A program made the position numbers and the translations under genes. Positions 1 to 11,947 of a stretch of 64,000 bases of DNA are shown in pieces. The notes under the pieces were generated by a model, which did not search any database, was not told the origin of the DNA, and worked only from the letters and a program-made list of their open reading frames with translations. The first letter of the stretch is position 1, and each line of letters starts with the position of its first letter. The stretch is from contig JACDOX010000134.1 of assembly GCA_014549065.1 (NCBI GenBank), forward strand, positions 180,972 through 244,971. The letters run 5' to 3'. The DNA comes from Cardinalis cardinalis. Taxonomy: Eukaryota > Chordata > Aves > Passeriformes > Cardinalidae.

Positions 1-1004
1 AGATTTTCAGTACTTCTATTAAACTAAATAATAATTTTCCTTCTTCTTTCATACAAAANGTTAACCAAAAAATCAGAAATATGTGATTTTGGACAGAATA
101 AATTTTGGNCAGGTATTTCCTCCTCCAGAATGAGAATAAACACAGCAATATAAGTATTGTATTTCTAAATATCTTACCTGAGGTTTTATGAACAATTGTG
201 CAATAGCTGTCTACGTATCTTGACATTGAAGGGAAACAATTTTAGAATATACAGTCCTCAGCTCCTGGGCTTTTCCCTGCAGATGAAGAATACACAATTT
301 GAATCCCATGTAAGTCAGAAAAAGCATTAATTCCAAAGAAAACACATATGATTTAAATATTATTAAGTTANAGAGGGCAATATGTTACCTTATTTTGCCG
401 ATTTTTGGAGCTGGTGGCTATGATGTTTTGTGACTCTCTCTTGAAAAGCAGGAAAATATTTCTGGCATTTTCATTTTTCCTGACTGAGTTAAAAATCTCC
501 TAGCCTCAACTTAAATTTGGAATAATTAATACTACACAGGAACTGGACTTCTTAGAATTGCATTTTATATATGTATATAAAATATTGTATATATATTATA
601 TTATATATTTATATTTATATTTTTGCTCTCAAAGAAATAAGTCATTAAATAAATAAAAGTTCAACAAGTTTCAAAATCAGAAAATAAAAGATAAAAAGAA
701 GACAGAAAAAGAAAATTGCAGCTCTATTGAGAACCACAGAATGNTTCAAAATTTTCATTCCCTTTTACATGTGAGAAAACTGAAAAGCAAAATAAGTCTC
801 TGACTTTAACAAAGAGTTTAATAGACTAAGCTTCTCTGTGGGCAAAATGCAGCAGATTGCCCTATTTACGGACCATATTTCCCCACGGAAGAGCAAAAAC
901 ATTATCTCTGGTGTCCTCACCCAAACTTTGAGTTCTCTCAGTGCCATTATTGCACTGGTTCTACATTTTGAATTTGGACCCAGCTTACAGTGGTGTCCTG
1001 CTCA
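1..1004. other. AT-rich unique sequence, no gene
   Basis: No repeat family or coding region is recognised here. The short frames around 765-1038 lack splice context and any familiar protein motif. The stretch holds one AT-rich simple repeat, listed separately, and runs into the CR1 fragment that begins near 1005. Confidence 0.6.
564..622. repeat. AT-rich simple repeat (TATA/ATATT)
   Basis: A stretch of about 60 bases contains almost only A and T, in alternating TA and ATATTTAT units. It is low-complexity microsatellite-like DNA with no regulatory meaning that can be shown here. Confidence 0.8.
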
Positions 1005-2130
1005 CACTGGACTTTGTGACAAACAACACAGCCTTTGACAAAGTCTCCCAAAACATCCTTCTCCCTGTACTGGAGAGTGATGGATTTGGTAGGTGCTCNT
1101 CTAGGTGGACAAGGAATTGGTTGGGTGCTCAGTGCCCCAGAGNCCTGATGGACATCAGTGACAAGTGGCATTGGAACAAGTGGTATTCAAGATCTTCCTT
1201 AATNACACNGACAGAGGGATCGAGTGCACCCTCCNCAAGTTTGCAGGTGACACCAAGCTGAGCGGTGCAGTTGACACACCTGAGGGACAAGATGCCATCC
1301 AAAGGAGCTGGACAAGCTCAGGAAGTGGGCCCATGGGNNNNNNNNNNNNNNNNNNNNNNNNNNNNNNNNNNNNNNNNNNNNNNNNNNNNNNNNNNNNNNN
1401 NNNNNNNNNNNNNNNNNNNNNNNNNNNNNNNNNNNNNNNNNNNNNNNNNNNNNNNNNNNNNNNNNNNNNNNNNNNNNNNNNNNNNNNNNNNNNNNNNNNN
1501 NNNNNNNNNNNNNNNNNNNNNNNNNNNNNNNNNNNNNNNNNNNNNNNNNNNNNNNNNNNNNNNNNNNNNNNNNNNNNNNNNNNNNNNNNNNNNNNNNNNN
1601 NNNNNNNNNNNNNNNNNNNNNNNNNNNNNNNNNNNNNNNNNNNNNNNNNNNNNNNNNNNNNNNNNNNNNNNNNNNNNNNNNNNNNNNNNNNNNNNNNNNN
1701 NNNNNNNNNNNNNNNNNNNNNNNNNNNNNNNNNNNNNNNNNNNNNNNNNNNNNNNNNNNNNNNNNNNNNNNNNNNNNNNNNNNNNNNNNNNNNNNNNNNN
1801 NNNNNNNNNNNNNNNNNNNNNNNNNNNNNNNNCTAGAAAAAGATAGAGAGGGACTATTTGTAAATCACTTATAGTGACAAGACAAGAGGGAATGGCTTCA
1901 GACCAAGTGAAAGTTGGTTTAGATTGCATATTAGGAAGGAACTCTTCCTGTTGAAGTTTTTGAAGCATTAGAAAAGGTTGTCCAGGGAAGNTGNGGCTGC
2001 CCCATCCCTCAAGGCCCAGTTGGATGTCACCTTGACCAGCCAGGACTAGTGGAAGGTGTCCCTGCTCGTGGTTGGAACCAGGGGTNTTTAAGGTCCATTC
2101 ACACACAAACTGCTCTATGACTCTGATTTA
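1005..2130 (+). mobile_element. CR1 LINE fragment (3' end of ORF2 plus 3' UTR), split by a gap
   Basis: This is a CR1 non-LTR retrotransposon remnant, read left to right. Positions 1020-1070 match the reverse-transcriptase segment with AFD-K/T-VS-NILL character (translated here as AFDKVSQNILL). Positions 1205-1336 hold the next conserved stretch, including the sense of 'ECTL-KFAGDTKLSGAVDTPEGQDAIQ'-type residues. After a run of N, 1845-2110 holds the CR1 3' untranslated region, with the features seen in chicken and zebra finch copies: a tract ending in GGAAGG-GTCCCTGC and then TTTAAGGTCC followed by a degraded CTATGACTCT end. Frames are broken by stops and ambiguous bases, so it is dead. The stretch missing in the gap is about the size expected for the intervening CR1 sequence. 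Confidence 0.9.
1338..1832. other. Assembly gap (495 N)
   Basis: A run of N lies inside the CR1 copy. The CR1 sequence resumes on the far side in the same orientation and in the right order, so the gap most likely hides ordinary CR1 sequence that could not be assembled. Frames spanning the N run are meaningless. Confidence 0.98.
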
Positions 2131-3164
2131 TCTGATGCTCTGTGTATTGTACTTAATGTAAAATAAACACATGTCTACTACCATTGCTTCTTTTTCTTTT
2201 TAGCTTTTTTAACCTACTGCTGAGCCCAGTCTTTGAGTTACATGAAGAAGCTGTACATATTTTTGTGCTTTCTTCTTGTCATTTCAGGGTACTGAGTAAC
2301 ATCATCTTGGGTTCATCTCACCTAACTATCTGGGAGACATTTACACCACCATCCTCCTTTGAACACATGATGTTGAACTCTCTTTTACTCCTCAGACAGN
2401 GGCAGGAGCTGTTGTGATGCAATTTACAGGCTGCTTTGCACATACATTTCAGGGTGGAAAGAATCATCCTCTTGATGATGAAGGGACTCTTGAGATAACT
2501 GTCAGAGGTCTCTACACAATGGTTATCATCGAAATAAATGTTTGCAGTTAGGTGNGGACACCTACTAGCCAGAGTAAGAGGATAGTTCCTCCTTTTCTGA
2601 CCACTAGACATTTATTAATGTCCCTCTGCCTGACAAAGCTGCTCATGTGTGCTCCTCAGTCTGTTTAATTCACAATGGAATATGTTAGCTTAAACAGTGG
2701 AAAGAGTAGGTCTGTGCTAATGTGTTTCTTTTTGGCTGAAGTCTGTCACGGAGCACTCATGAAAATAGCTCAGTCATCANAACTGCCTCCTAGGTGGTAA
2801 ATGGAACTTTCAACCTAATGGAACATTTCAAAGTAGCATTTTATCTTTTGATTATACTGCCATACAAAGATCTTTCTTTAATTACTTTTTCAGCAAAACA
2901 CAACTTCCTCCAGAGAAAACTGTACTGTACATTATATTTTCTGTCTTCTCTCTCATTTTCTGCTAATTGTCCAAATAATATTCGAATAATCCAAGCAGAA
3001 GATCTGAAAATAGCCACAGCCATTTCTAGGACTCTCAGAATAATTCTCCTAGAAAAAACTCTTACTAAATCCCTTCCCTTTTTATATCATCCTATAAANC
3101 TTCTCTTAGGTACAGGAAAAAGATCCCAAACAACTCCCATTCAAAGTCAGGTTGGTTTCACAGC

Positions 3165-3328
3165 NTTTTTTGAGGGGGAAGGTTATTTGTTTGGTTTTGG
3201 ATTGGGTGTTTTCATGTTTTGTTTTGTGGTTTTTGTTTATTTTGAGTTGGGTTGGGCTTGGTTGGTTGATTGGGGATTTTTGGGGGGGAATTGGTGAGGG
3301 TTTTTTTTTTTTGGTTGTTTTTTTTCTG
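3165..3328. repeat. GT-rich low-complexity block
   Basis: The plus strand is almost entirely G and T for about 160 bases, with runs of up to seven G and up to fourteen T and repeated GGTTTT, TTGGG and TTTTG words. C and A are nearly absent. Several G runs lie close together, but loop lengths make a canonical G-quadruplex uncertain. Confidence 0.8.
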
Positions 3329-5769
3329 AAGAGGACAAATATATGTTTTTCTGTTTGAAAAAGCAAGCTGTTAAGTTGAAGAATTTTTCTTCAGATGAAT
3401 TTATTCCCTTATTCTTGATTGTTCTTTCGCTATAAAAAACTACTTTACCTTTATCCTCTCAGATTTTTGGGAGCGTCCATATGTGGAAATGATAAAGATG
3501 AAAATACTGGAATTAGTCTACACTTTCTTTAATATACTCTAAATCCAGCAATTGCTGTACTGTTATTTGCCATCTCTATTGTCTCTTGAGGCTTATTTTA
3601 GACCATAAATGCAGAAGGTGGTGACACAACACTGAAAATACATGTTAACCTTGACAGGTCCCAAACTGACAGNTCAAGGGAATGAGTGAAACACGAGGCA
3701 ACTCCCTCTTGTCTCCTGGAGCTCACAAAGAACCTCACTCAGGCAGAATAAGGAAATAAGGATCTGGATGCTGACATGTAATAGTACTCTTTCTCACAAT
3801 TTCTCAGACATTCAACTGCACTTCAGTTACATTATAAACCTGCATTTATACAGGAGTAGTTGGATTCTCCCTTGGTTCACCTCAACAGAGAACTATGAAT
3901 ACACTTTCTACACTTCTATGGTTAGGTAACATTAATTGAGATTTGCTTCTCTCTTCTACTTTGGGAAAGTTTTTGTCCAGCAAGACTGTGTATCTTTGCA
4001 AGGAGCAGACTNACAATTCACATAGACTTGTAAACTAAGGCCATAAGAAAGATGAACCTTCCAGGTGTGCTGGAGAGCAATTGAGCAGATTGATGTCACC
4101 TGTGACTCTTTAGGTGCAAACTGAATTGAGCTGGATGGGTTTACATTGCTTACTCCATAGTGCTCGGAAATTATTATTCTGACCCAAAATCAAGACATTT
4201 TCCTCAGACTTGATTTTTGGAGAATTGCCAACTGCTTTATAGATGTACTTTTGTACTTTTGTGTTTGTGAGCTCAACACTAAAAGCAAAGTAGACCTAAA
4301 TAAATGCCATTGACTTTTATTTGACACCAGAAACCTCTGATTGGCTTTTCCTCATGAGATTTCAGGTGCATTCAAAGAGAAAGTAGAATAAAGAATCTCA
4401 AATGGTTTTATCACTCCTCTAATCACAGAGGTTGAAACTAATGTTAAAAGTTGCAGCTTTTTCCAAAAAGGTCCCAAGAAATTTGTATGTAATGTTGAGT
4501 TTCAACTCAGCTCTCTTTTTGACCCTGAAGTTAGTGTGACATGTATGGCAGTGTTTATTAATAAAACAATAGTCCATTGGTAAACAAGTTTAATACCAGG
4601 CATGAATGTTTGATATTCCATCTAAAATGAAAAAATATGTATTCTATAATGAATACTTAATTAGNACTGTGATCTGAATACAAGGACCAGAGCCCCTACT
4701 GCTGTGCAGACAAACCAGAGTGAAATGAATTACTGTCATGCAGGGGGTGATATTAATGGTGTCCAGCTTTATAAATGAATCCAATTTTAAGCCACTTTAG
4801 TTGCTATCATACTGAGAGAGAGTGCAACATGCCTAACATATCATTTCTGTACTGCCAAATGCTAAGATTTAGGCTTTAAAAAATTTTAACTTGCAGATGT
4901 TTTCCTGCATTAAATATTTCTAATTATCTGTTGCTGCAGCCAGACAACATTAAAAATAAATAAAATTGAAATTTTGGGTTTTTTTAGCTGTTTGTCTGTT
5001 AGGATGGTTGCTTTTGTTTTGTTTCTGCTTAAATTAAGCCATATATTAAGAGATGGGCATTGATTTTTACTCTGGAATTCTAGCTGACATTTGGCATGAA
5101 TGCTGGCTATTTGGCCACTAATAATTTATCCCAATGTAGTTTTTCTCAGCTGATGGTATGAGCTATGCAGTTTCATTCAGCTGGTTTTGCAGCTGTTGGG
5201 AAGTGGCCCTCAGTAAGGACCTCCAGTTACTGCTTCCCTTCTAGAAATTTTAATATTCCCACTTGAGGGAGCAGTCATGCAAAGTCTCACACCTGTGAAA
5301 AGTTTAAGTCATGTGAACATTTCTTCACTGATTTCCAAAGGGTTACATGCATGCGCAAGCATTTGCTACATTTAAATACCAGATTTGGGTTTAAATGTGT
5401 ATCCTAACGTCTGACTCATTTAAATCTTCCAGATTGTAGACATTATTTTCACTAGTAAAACAGGTTTTCTCACTTACATAACTGGCATTTCTCTCTGTTC
5501 CTGCCAGCAAATACCCAGATAGATATATTTCAAAAAGGCAATGTCAGTTTGCAGCCAGCTCGAGAGAAAAATTCTTTGGGAATGGTGGGCATCTCAGATG
5601 GCTGGCAGCAGAGCAGCAGCATTCCCATTACAGCACAGATCAAACAGGCAAACAGGACAGCCAAGCAAAAACAGATTTTCAGGACCTGAGGTGAGCTGTT
5701 TGGAAGTGCACAGTGTAGGTCTTCCTTTGTTCCCTACGAGGTCACTGCAAATATCACTACCAACTCCAC

Positions 5770-5799
5770 AAAAAAAACAAAAACAAAACAAAACAAAAC
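5770..5799. repeat. (AAAAC)n microsatellite
   Basis: A short A-rich run is followed by four to five AAAAC units. It resembles the tail of a retroposed sequence, but no element is recognised immediately upstream. Confidence 0.8.
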
Positions 5800-7554
5800 G
5801 TGGTTTTAATACCAAAATAGTTTCTAAAATCGTCTGTCTGAGCTCTGTCTCAGTCTCTGACTACCTTTTTATTCCAAATGATGATGTTTAAGTACTCATG
5901 TGTAGCAAGAATGAGTGGAGTGTTTTTCAACNCAGATGAAGAACAAGCCATAAGCTCATGGCTTTACCATCAAAAAAAAAATCATTCCTCCCTTTTCCTT
6001 ATTCAGAAATATTCAATTTTGAAAGGAAAATGAAAGGGTTAAGCAGACTGGGAGAATGCGACATTCCAGTATTCTCCAATATAAAGGATTTTCTTACATG
6101 GATGAAAATTTCTTAGGATTATAATTATGACTAAAATAATTCAACTACGACTAAAATAATTCTGATTTTTAACACTCCTCACCTTTTTGTCTCTCCCTAA
6201 AAGTTTTGAAAAATAAAAAGAAGTAGTGGGATTTTTGGCATCAGGTCTGCCTGTGAAAAAATATCACACAAACTGAAAAGAACCTAATTTATCTCAGTGA
6301 ATCAAATGAAAAAAAAAAAGTCATTTCTATGAGCAGTTGGTGCTCCTTTCATCTTATTAGTAATAGGAAAGAGAGTTTAATACTTCTAGGTCAGTGATTT
6401 GAATTGAGGTTAGTTAAGTAGTGTATGTTAGACAGAAGTTCATTATTACTTTTTGTTATTAATTATGGGTTTTTGGTTGACTTATCTGAAATGATTAAGA
6501 GCTATATTCAGAGTCTAAATACAACCTTTGGTCCTGTGCATAACTTCCTCCAGCTCCCTCTTTCAGATTTTCTCTGTCACTGAGGCTTGGGTGAAATTTT
6601 TGGATACTACAACTTAATTCTTTCAAAGGTGACTACAGGAGTTCAGTGCCTGAATTCCAACTAAATCTTAAAAAAAAGAATGGTCGGAGCTTAAAGTTTC
6701 ATGGGTCTGCTATTTCTCCCTCAAGGAAATTCTCATAAATCACTCAGGTCACACTTCTACATTGGAANTAGCTGTGTGTCCTAATGTTGTCTAAATGTGG
6801 GTNCAAATGNGATAATGATGTTGAAATATTTAATTATTATTGTATGAGGAAACNGAAAATAGGAATATCTTTTAAATCTGAATGTTGCCAGACAACTCTT
6901 CAAAAAGAAACAGGAATAAGGTTCATCTAAAGAATTGCAGCCACCAAGAATTTGGACTCTTAAACTAAGCAGTTTGTCCTGGCTCCCTTAATATACTGAG
7001 TGGAGGGGAGATAGACATCTCCAGGGAATGATTCATCCTTACGATGTCTGCCTTATGTCATAGAGTCTATATCTCCATATCAACCACAGAAAATGTATAT
7101 GAGAAACAAGAAAACTTTCAGAATTAGTTAAGTTCACCATGCCCTATCATAATTGGCCCATTCCCAGAATCTCTTGCACCAAGAATATCTGAGGAATGAA
7201 ATAAAAAGAAATAGTTCCCCTCAGAAATCTCTATCACTCTTCAAAAAGTAAACTTTGATGTGGTATATAAACAGGGAAAATTGGCNCTTTCATTTGTTTG
7301 TTTTGTACCAGTGTGTGACTGATAAAGAAAAGGCATCTTCCAGGAGAAGAAAATGTATTTTTCTTGAAGCAGTAATAAAAAATACAGGACTATCACACAG
7401 TATCTGGGAAAATCACATAGAGCATAGCTGTGGAACAATGACTATTTAATCCACGTTTAATTTGTGTCACCATTGTATATTGATTATCCATTATCCTCAT
7501 GCAAATGGCATGACTTATCCATTGAAACAGCTGTGCATTGTTTTTAATTTTAAG

Positions 7555-7880
7555 TGAATTCTTTTAGTGCTCCATGAAAGGTGTCAGATTAGCAGCCCCA
7601 GGGACTGAAGGCCCCTGTTTATCCACAGAGCGTATTCGAGTGATAATGATGGATCCACTCAAGCAGCTGCCTCAGACGTTACTTATCTTGAGGGTTTGTT
7701 CCACTGCTCATAGGGCCAAAACATCCCCTCACAAATGAATAATAAGCAGATTCTGGGCCCATAGATGGAGAATGAGAGTGTTTAAATGCCAGCCTTCTGT
7801 AGTATACTCCTGTTTATTTAGGGGCCCCTGTGTGAAACTGGGCTAACAGAGGTGTAAAGTAGCTGCCTTGGAAAGAGCAT
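7555..7880. other. Candidate conserved non-coding element
   Basis: This block has balanced base composition and high complexity compared with its AT-rich flanks, and matches no repeat I know. It includes a ccacag/AGCG junction near 7625 that could pass for a splice acceptor, but only a 30-codon or so frame follows before a stop at about 7710. Coding function is therefore unlikely. Conserved enhancer, old exon remnant or unrecognised ancient repeat are all possible. Conservation is inferred, not measured. Confidence 0.22.
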
Positions 7881-8239
7881 AAGGTATTGCCCTATTTTAA
7901 ATATNCCTTGCAGTTCTCACAGCTTTTAAAAAAGTAACATATCAGGTGTAGGAAAAGAAAAGTAGGAAAAGTGGCAAATTATCTGTGTTTGAGGATGGAT
8001 TCATCAAACGAANGACTCATCAGTCAAGCACTGAGGCTTGAGAAAATGGTCATGGTGTCACAGAGGCCTCTCAGTCAGACACAGGATGAGAAAGGGAAAA
8101 GAATCACTCTGACATTAGACTTTAAAACACAGAAATCAGCGTGTATCCAAGAGATTCTTGGACAAAAATGTTTGTANCCTATGAAGGCAATTTTCATGCA
8201 ACACACAATTAAATAGGGTTTCTCATCACCACAGGATGC

Positions 8240-8530
8240 TTCTGAGGATTCAAGAGGATTAAAAAAAGCAGTGGAAAAGTCCAGAAGGAATGGGTCCATG
8301 GGAGGTTATTAAGTGCTGTGGAAAGGATGCTAGTTTCCCTTCAAGAAGTGCCAGCATCACAAACTGCCAGGAGCTGGGGAAATGTATCAGCAAGAAATCA
8401 CTCAGTAGTTGTTTGATCCATCTTATTATTTCACTAAATGTCTTCTTCTGTTCTCTTTTGGAGANAGGATGTTGCTCTGGAGGATTCTGGAATAGGGAAC
8501 CTTTGACCTCAGAGGCAACTGCTTCATTTT
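8240..8530 (+). mobile_element. Ancient CR1/L3-like LINE 3' fragment
   Basis: The order of words matches old CR1/L3-type 3' ends found across amniotes: a 'tccatgggaggttattaa' section near 8295, 'actgccaggagctgggga' near 8360, a short section with CTTCTTCTGTTCTC, then 'gganaggatgttg' near 8462. That last section corresponds to the 'GGAGACAGGATG.TGGGCTAGATGGACC' end of the family. The copy is strongly diverged and has lost the terminal part. Confidence 0.55.
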
Positions 8531-9214
8531 TGGTGAAGTCTTATTTATAGCCTGGTACAAAATTACGTATTACATTTCCATGTCCTGATTCCTCTACTAA
8601 ATTTTGATTTTCATTCTTTATATAAATGAGTGTAATCATTGGAATAAAAAGACTTCACAGTCACTACAGTCCATTAAAAAGATAGTGAGAGCATATCATG
8701 ACCCAGTGTATGACCACCTCCCATTCCATTTTTTCCTGGGATTCAGTTCTTTGTGGGATTGGTGAAATAAGTTACCTTTGACTTTCCATAGTTAAAATTA
8801 GAAAAGCATTTCTGATTACAGAATAGGTTATGCATCAGAATGCAGGTTTGAAAGTGTGGATCAGGAATCTGGTTCAAAAGTTGTCAGCCCACTTATATTT
8901 GATCTTCAGTCCTTTCTATATTAAGGGCTNTCCTAAGGAGATAAGACAATAGATTCTTCTTTTTGAGTAACAAGGGAAGGAAACAGGTTGTCTCCATAAC
9001 CCTCCATAAGCTGCAGCATTCCTGACATCTTTTCAGGACATGAGAGGCAGCAGGATTCCAGGTGGGCTGCCTTAGGAGACCCTGGATATTTTCTCCTGTT
9101 CTGTACCCAGGATAAAACATCTGCTTGGTTACAAATTATGTTTTCCAGCCCCACACAATCCCTATCTTTGTTATGGACATTCTGTCCTTATTAAGTGGCT
9201 TTCTTGAGAGTAGT

Positions 9215-9241
9215 AAAAAAAAAAAAAAACACAAAAAAAAA
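9215..9241. repeat. Poly-A run
   Basis: Fifteen A are followed by CAC and nine A. It is a homopolymer-type simple repeat with no transposon recognised upstream. Confidence 0.85.
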
Positions 9242-9690
9242 TCAGGAAGGATTAAGGGACATTAATATGGGATAATGATGTATTCTGCTATGTCTGGGTC
9301 ACTGGCAGTCTAGCTAAAGTTCAGGTTTAAAGACATAAAGAGTATAGTAGAAATACTATGCCATACTGTAGAATTCTAAAATACATACCTGTAATACATC
9401 ATCCCACTATAGAGCATCATTTCCTATTCATGTCAGGAACTATCTTTTATGTTGCAAAACAGAATGGCAACTTTGACTGCAAGCAAAGCAGCTAAGTGAG
9501 AAAGGCAGATTGATAAAGGCACCAAGCTCATGGCCTTGAACAAGACAAACAGAGATGGAGATAAAGAATATTCTTTTACTGACTTTGTGACCTATGTCAG
9601 GCAGTTAGCTCTGGTCCCTGGCCAGCTGAGATGGACTAACTCATGTTTTCACTGTCTCTGGACACTGGACTATAAACTAAACTGTCCCCA

Positions 9691-9776
9691 CTTTTGTTTT
9701 TGTGGGTTTTGTTTTTGTTTTTATTGGTTTGTTGGCTTTTAGAGTTTTGGTTTGTTTGTTTGTTTGTTTGCTTTTT
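9691..9776. repeat. T/G-rich block with (TTTG)n
   Basis: Runs of TTTTG and GGTTTT lead into five perfect TTTG units at 9751-9770. It is low-complexity, strongly strand-asymmetric DNA like several other blocks in this window. Confidence 0.85.
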
Positions 9777-10529
9777 CGCAGAGCTAGATGCCTCACTGTT
9801 CACTGAGCCCTTGAAACAATGTAATGCATGTGTGGGGCAGGAGTTCTGGGGAAAAATATGAATAAAAGTGTAGCTCTTTCTTTGGTCCATTTAAAATCTT
9901 TGGTCAGCTGTAGAGCTTCTTCAGTGCACTTCCTGATGAAGATACATGGGATATCTTATCTGAATGAGGTCCCTAACCCTAGCCCATTGCTTCCTGCAAA
10001 CATATATATTCTACTGCTGAAGGAGAGATAATAGAGACAGTATTATCATTTTATGTCAGCAGGGAGAACATGAGAAAACAGACTGGAGGTTGCCAGATCT
10101 GCCCTTCATTTACCCCTCTTTTCAGCAAAAGCACTGCACTGTCATGTATTAGCAGGAAATAGGGGCTGAAGTGGAGGTAGAGTGGGATTGCAAATTAAAA
10201 CAGCGCCACTGTGGAGAGATGTGACTGCATGGAAAGTACAGTCAGTCCTGGAGATATTTCTGCCTCAGAGAGACTGTCCTTAGGGAAGGGAAAAAAAAAT
10301 CCCACAGTAGATGAGGGCTCCCTACACTCTGTTCTCTCACCTACATTTCATGCTCAGGAGTCAGGAAATGAAAGACATAATTCTTCTCCATCTGCCCCCC
10401 TGCAGTGCAGTTCTTCCACATGCTGCCTCCAGAAACCCTTTCCTCTTACATCCAGAGACCTCAGGCTGCTCAATTTATCATTGTCCACACTATTGNAACT
10501 GTTTACACACTCTTTTTTCTGCTATCATA

Positions 10530-10800
10530 GGCCAGACAAGGGCATTTGACCCACTCTGCTTTGGTCAACAAATGGCAAGAATTAAGTATCTACTAAGGTT
10601 ACATCTGAAGGACACATTGCTCGGTCTAGCCATTACTTGTGCTCTTTCAAATAAATTACAGTTATCACTAATCAAGGGAGTAAAAGCAAAGGAATGGTGT
10701 CTTAGCAATTGTCTCATTATGTACTGGTGTTCTCTGGGCACAGAAAAAGCAGGCATTTGTCAGGACACTTTTTGACAAGACCCCTCACCTAGGAACTAAA
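10530..10800. other. Candidate conserved non-coding element
   Basis: This is a non-repetitive, balanced block between low-complexity sequences. Both strands have frames of 60-150 codons, but they contain no recognisable domain and show no splice structure that holds together. A regulatory element is possible. The evidence is only composition and lack of repeat identity. Confidence 0.18.
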
Positions 10801-10860
10801 TGTTATCTTTCCCAGCAGACTTTAAAAATCATCCCTGCCAACCCCCATTTCAATCTGCAG

Positions 10861-10930
10861 TTAAAAAAACCCTCAAAAACAAACAAAAACCCAACAACAA
10901 CAAAAAATCAAACCCAAACAAAATCCCAAC
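10861..10930. repeat. A/C-rich low-complexity block
   Basis: The plus strand is nearly all A and C, with AAAAC, AACCC and CAACAACAAC words. It is the complement-strand counterpart of the G/T-rich blocks elsewhere in the window. Confidence 0.8.
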
Positions 10931-11140
10931 AGAAAACCCAAGCTTAAAACCACAAAATGCTGTCTGAAAACTGATGAACTATTGCAAATGACCTTGTTTG
11001 CTGTTAAAATATACTGAAGTGTCTTTGAGATGGTTGGTTATAACCCTTTTTTTGTTGCATGGAAAGCCAGATAAGACATTCTCGACTGAAGATTACTGTG
11101 AATCTGGGAAGGTCACCTTATATGTACTTTCCATTGCTGT

Positions 11141-11252
11141 TATAGATTCATAGATTTTAAGTCCAAATGGGACCTTGTGTAACTCCTCCTGCATAACACA
11201 GGTCAGATAACTTTGCTTGATAATTCTGCATCAAATCAAATTTAAAGCATAC
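11141..11252 (-). mobile_element. Old CR1 3' end fragment
   Basis: The plus strand begins with 'atagattcatagatttta' and continues with 'ccaaatgggacc', then 'ctcctgcataacacagg' and 'aattctgcatcaa'. This is the reverse complement of the 3' end of an old CR1 subfamily that is common in turtles and birds. Only about 110 bases survive, and no coding part remains. Confidence 0.7.
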
Positions 11253-11912
11253 CAAGGAATGCAGATATTACTTTATTTTGTACTCTCCCTCAACACTACA
11301 GACATACGTGTGTGACTCTCTCTTTCCCAAGACTTCCTTAGATCATACAGGGTTCAGAATAACTGCCTATTATATCTTTGAGCAAAAAATGGTAAAGAGA
11401 AAAAATATAATGGTTAACAGCAGCTGGTCTGAGAGTAAAACAGAGGAGCAGAGGCAGTAGGTCACAGAATAGATGTGACAGAGAACAGAAAGTAATGAGC
11501 AAGCTCCTGCATTTCCAAGACCTTCATTCAAATTAATGCTTACTATACCAGTAGGTCATAGATGAAAATGAGCTGGGTGGTTCTCCCTCATTCTGGACTA
11601 CAGTGAGCATTTGTCAATATCACNACATATTCCTGAATATCAGGACATATTTAGTCCATCAAGTCCTTTAGGTGCACTTGAGTAGTAGGAAAGCAGCTGG
11701 AGTCAGAAGGGATATAAGCAAGAAGATCANCTGTGGAATAGAACTATTTTGGTGAGGCTATCATGGCTTTTCAATGATGGATAAAAAAAATTGTCCCACA
11801 TTCTGTATTTTGTTTTGTTTGTTTGTTTTTATTCCAAGCACTGATGCATTTTTCACAGAGAACTTCCTCACTTTTTCATGTTTGTCACAATTGTCTGGTG
11901 AAAGCTGCCACC

Positions 11913-11947
11913 ATATATATATGTACATATATATATATATATATATG
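11913..11947. repeat. (AT)n microsatellite
   Basis: Alternating AT runs for about 35 bases, with a single GTAC interruption near 11922-11925. The array is self-complementary and could extrude as a cruciform. Confidence 0.9.

Larger units (their letters stand above)
2131..8239. other. Unique non-coding sequence
   Basis: No gene is seen in this 6-kb stretch. The longest frame, 2794-3297 on the plus strand, runs from anonymous sequence into a GT-rich low-complexity block and has no recognisable domain. Two simple-sequence blocks (3165-3328 and 5770-5799) and a possible conserved element (7555-7880) are listed separately. The rest is AT-rich and non-repetitive by eye. Confidence 0.55.
8531..11140. 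other. Unique non-coding sequence
   Basis: No gene or transposon is recognised. Overlapping frames around 8893-9154 on the minus strand and 10211-10775 on the plus strand have no recognisable motif. Poly-A, TTTG and A/C-rich blocks occur and are listed separately. Confidence 0.5.

Noticed and set aside
1165..2106. Long frames of 190-260 codons
   Set aside because: They are open only because they run through the N gap. The real sequence on both sides is decayed CR1.
2794..3297. 167-codon plus-strand frame
   Set aside because: It has no recognisable domain, ends in a GT-rich low-complexity block that yields an aromatic/glycine-rich tail, and is overlapped by minus frames.
7625..7712. Possible exon after a CCACAG acceptor-like site
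   Set aside because: The open frame is under 30 codons and ends in a stop with no donor site that preserves a longer reading. Kept only as a non-coding candidate.
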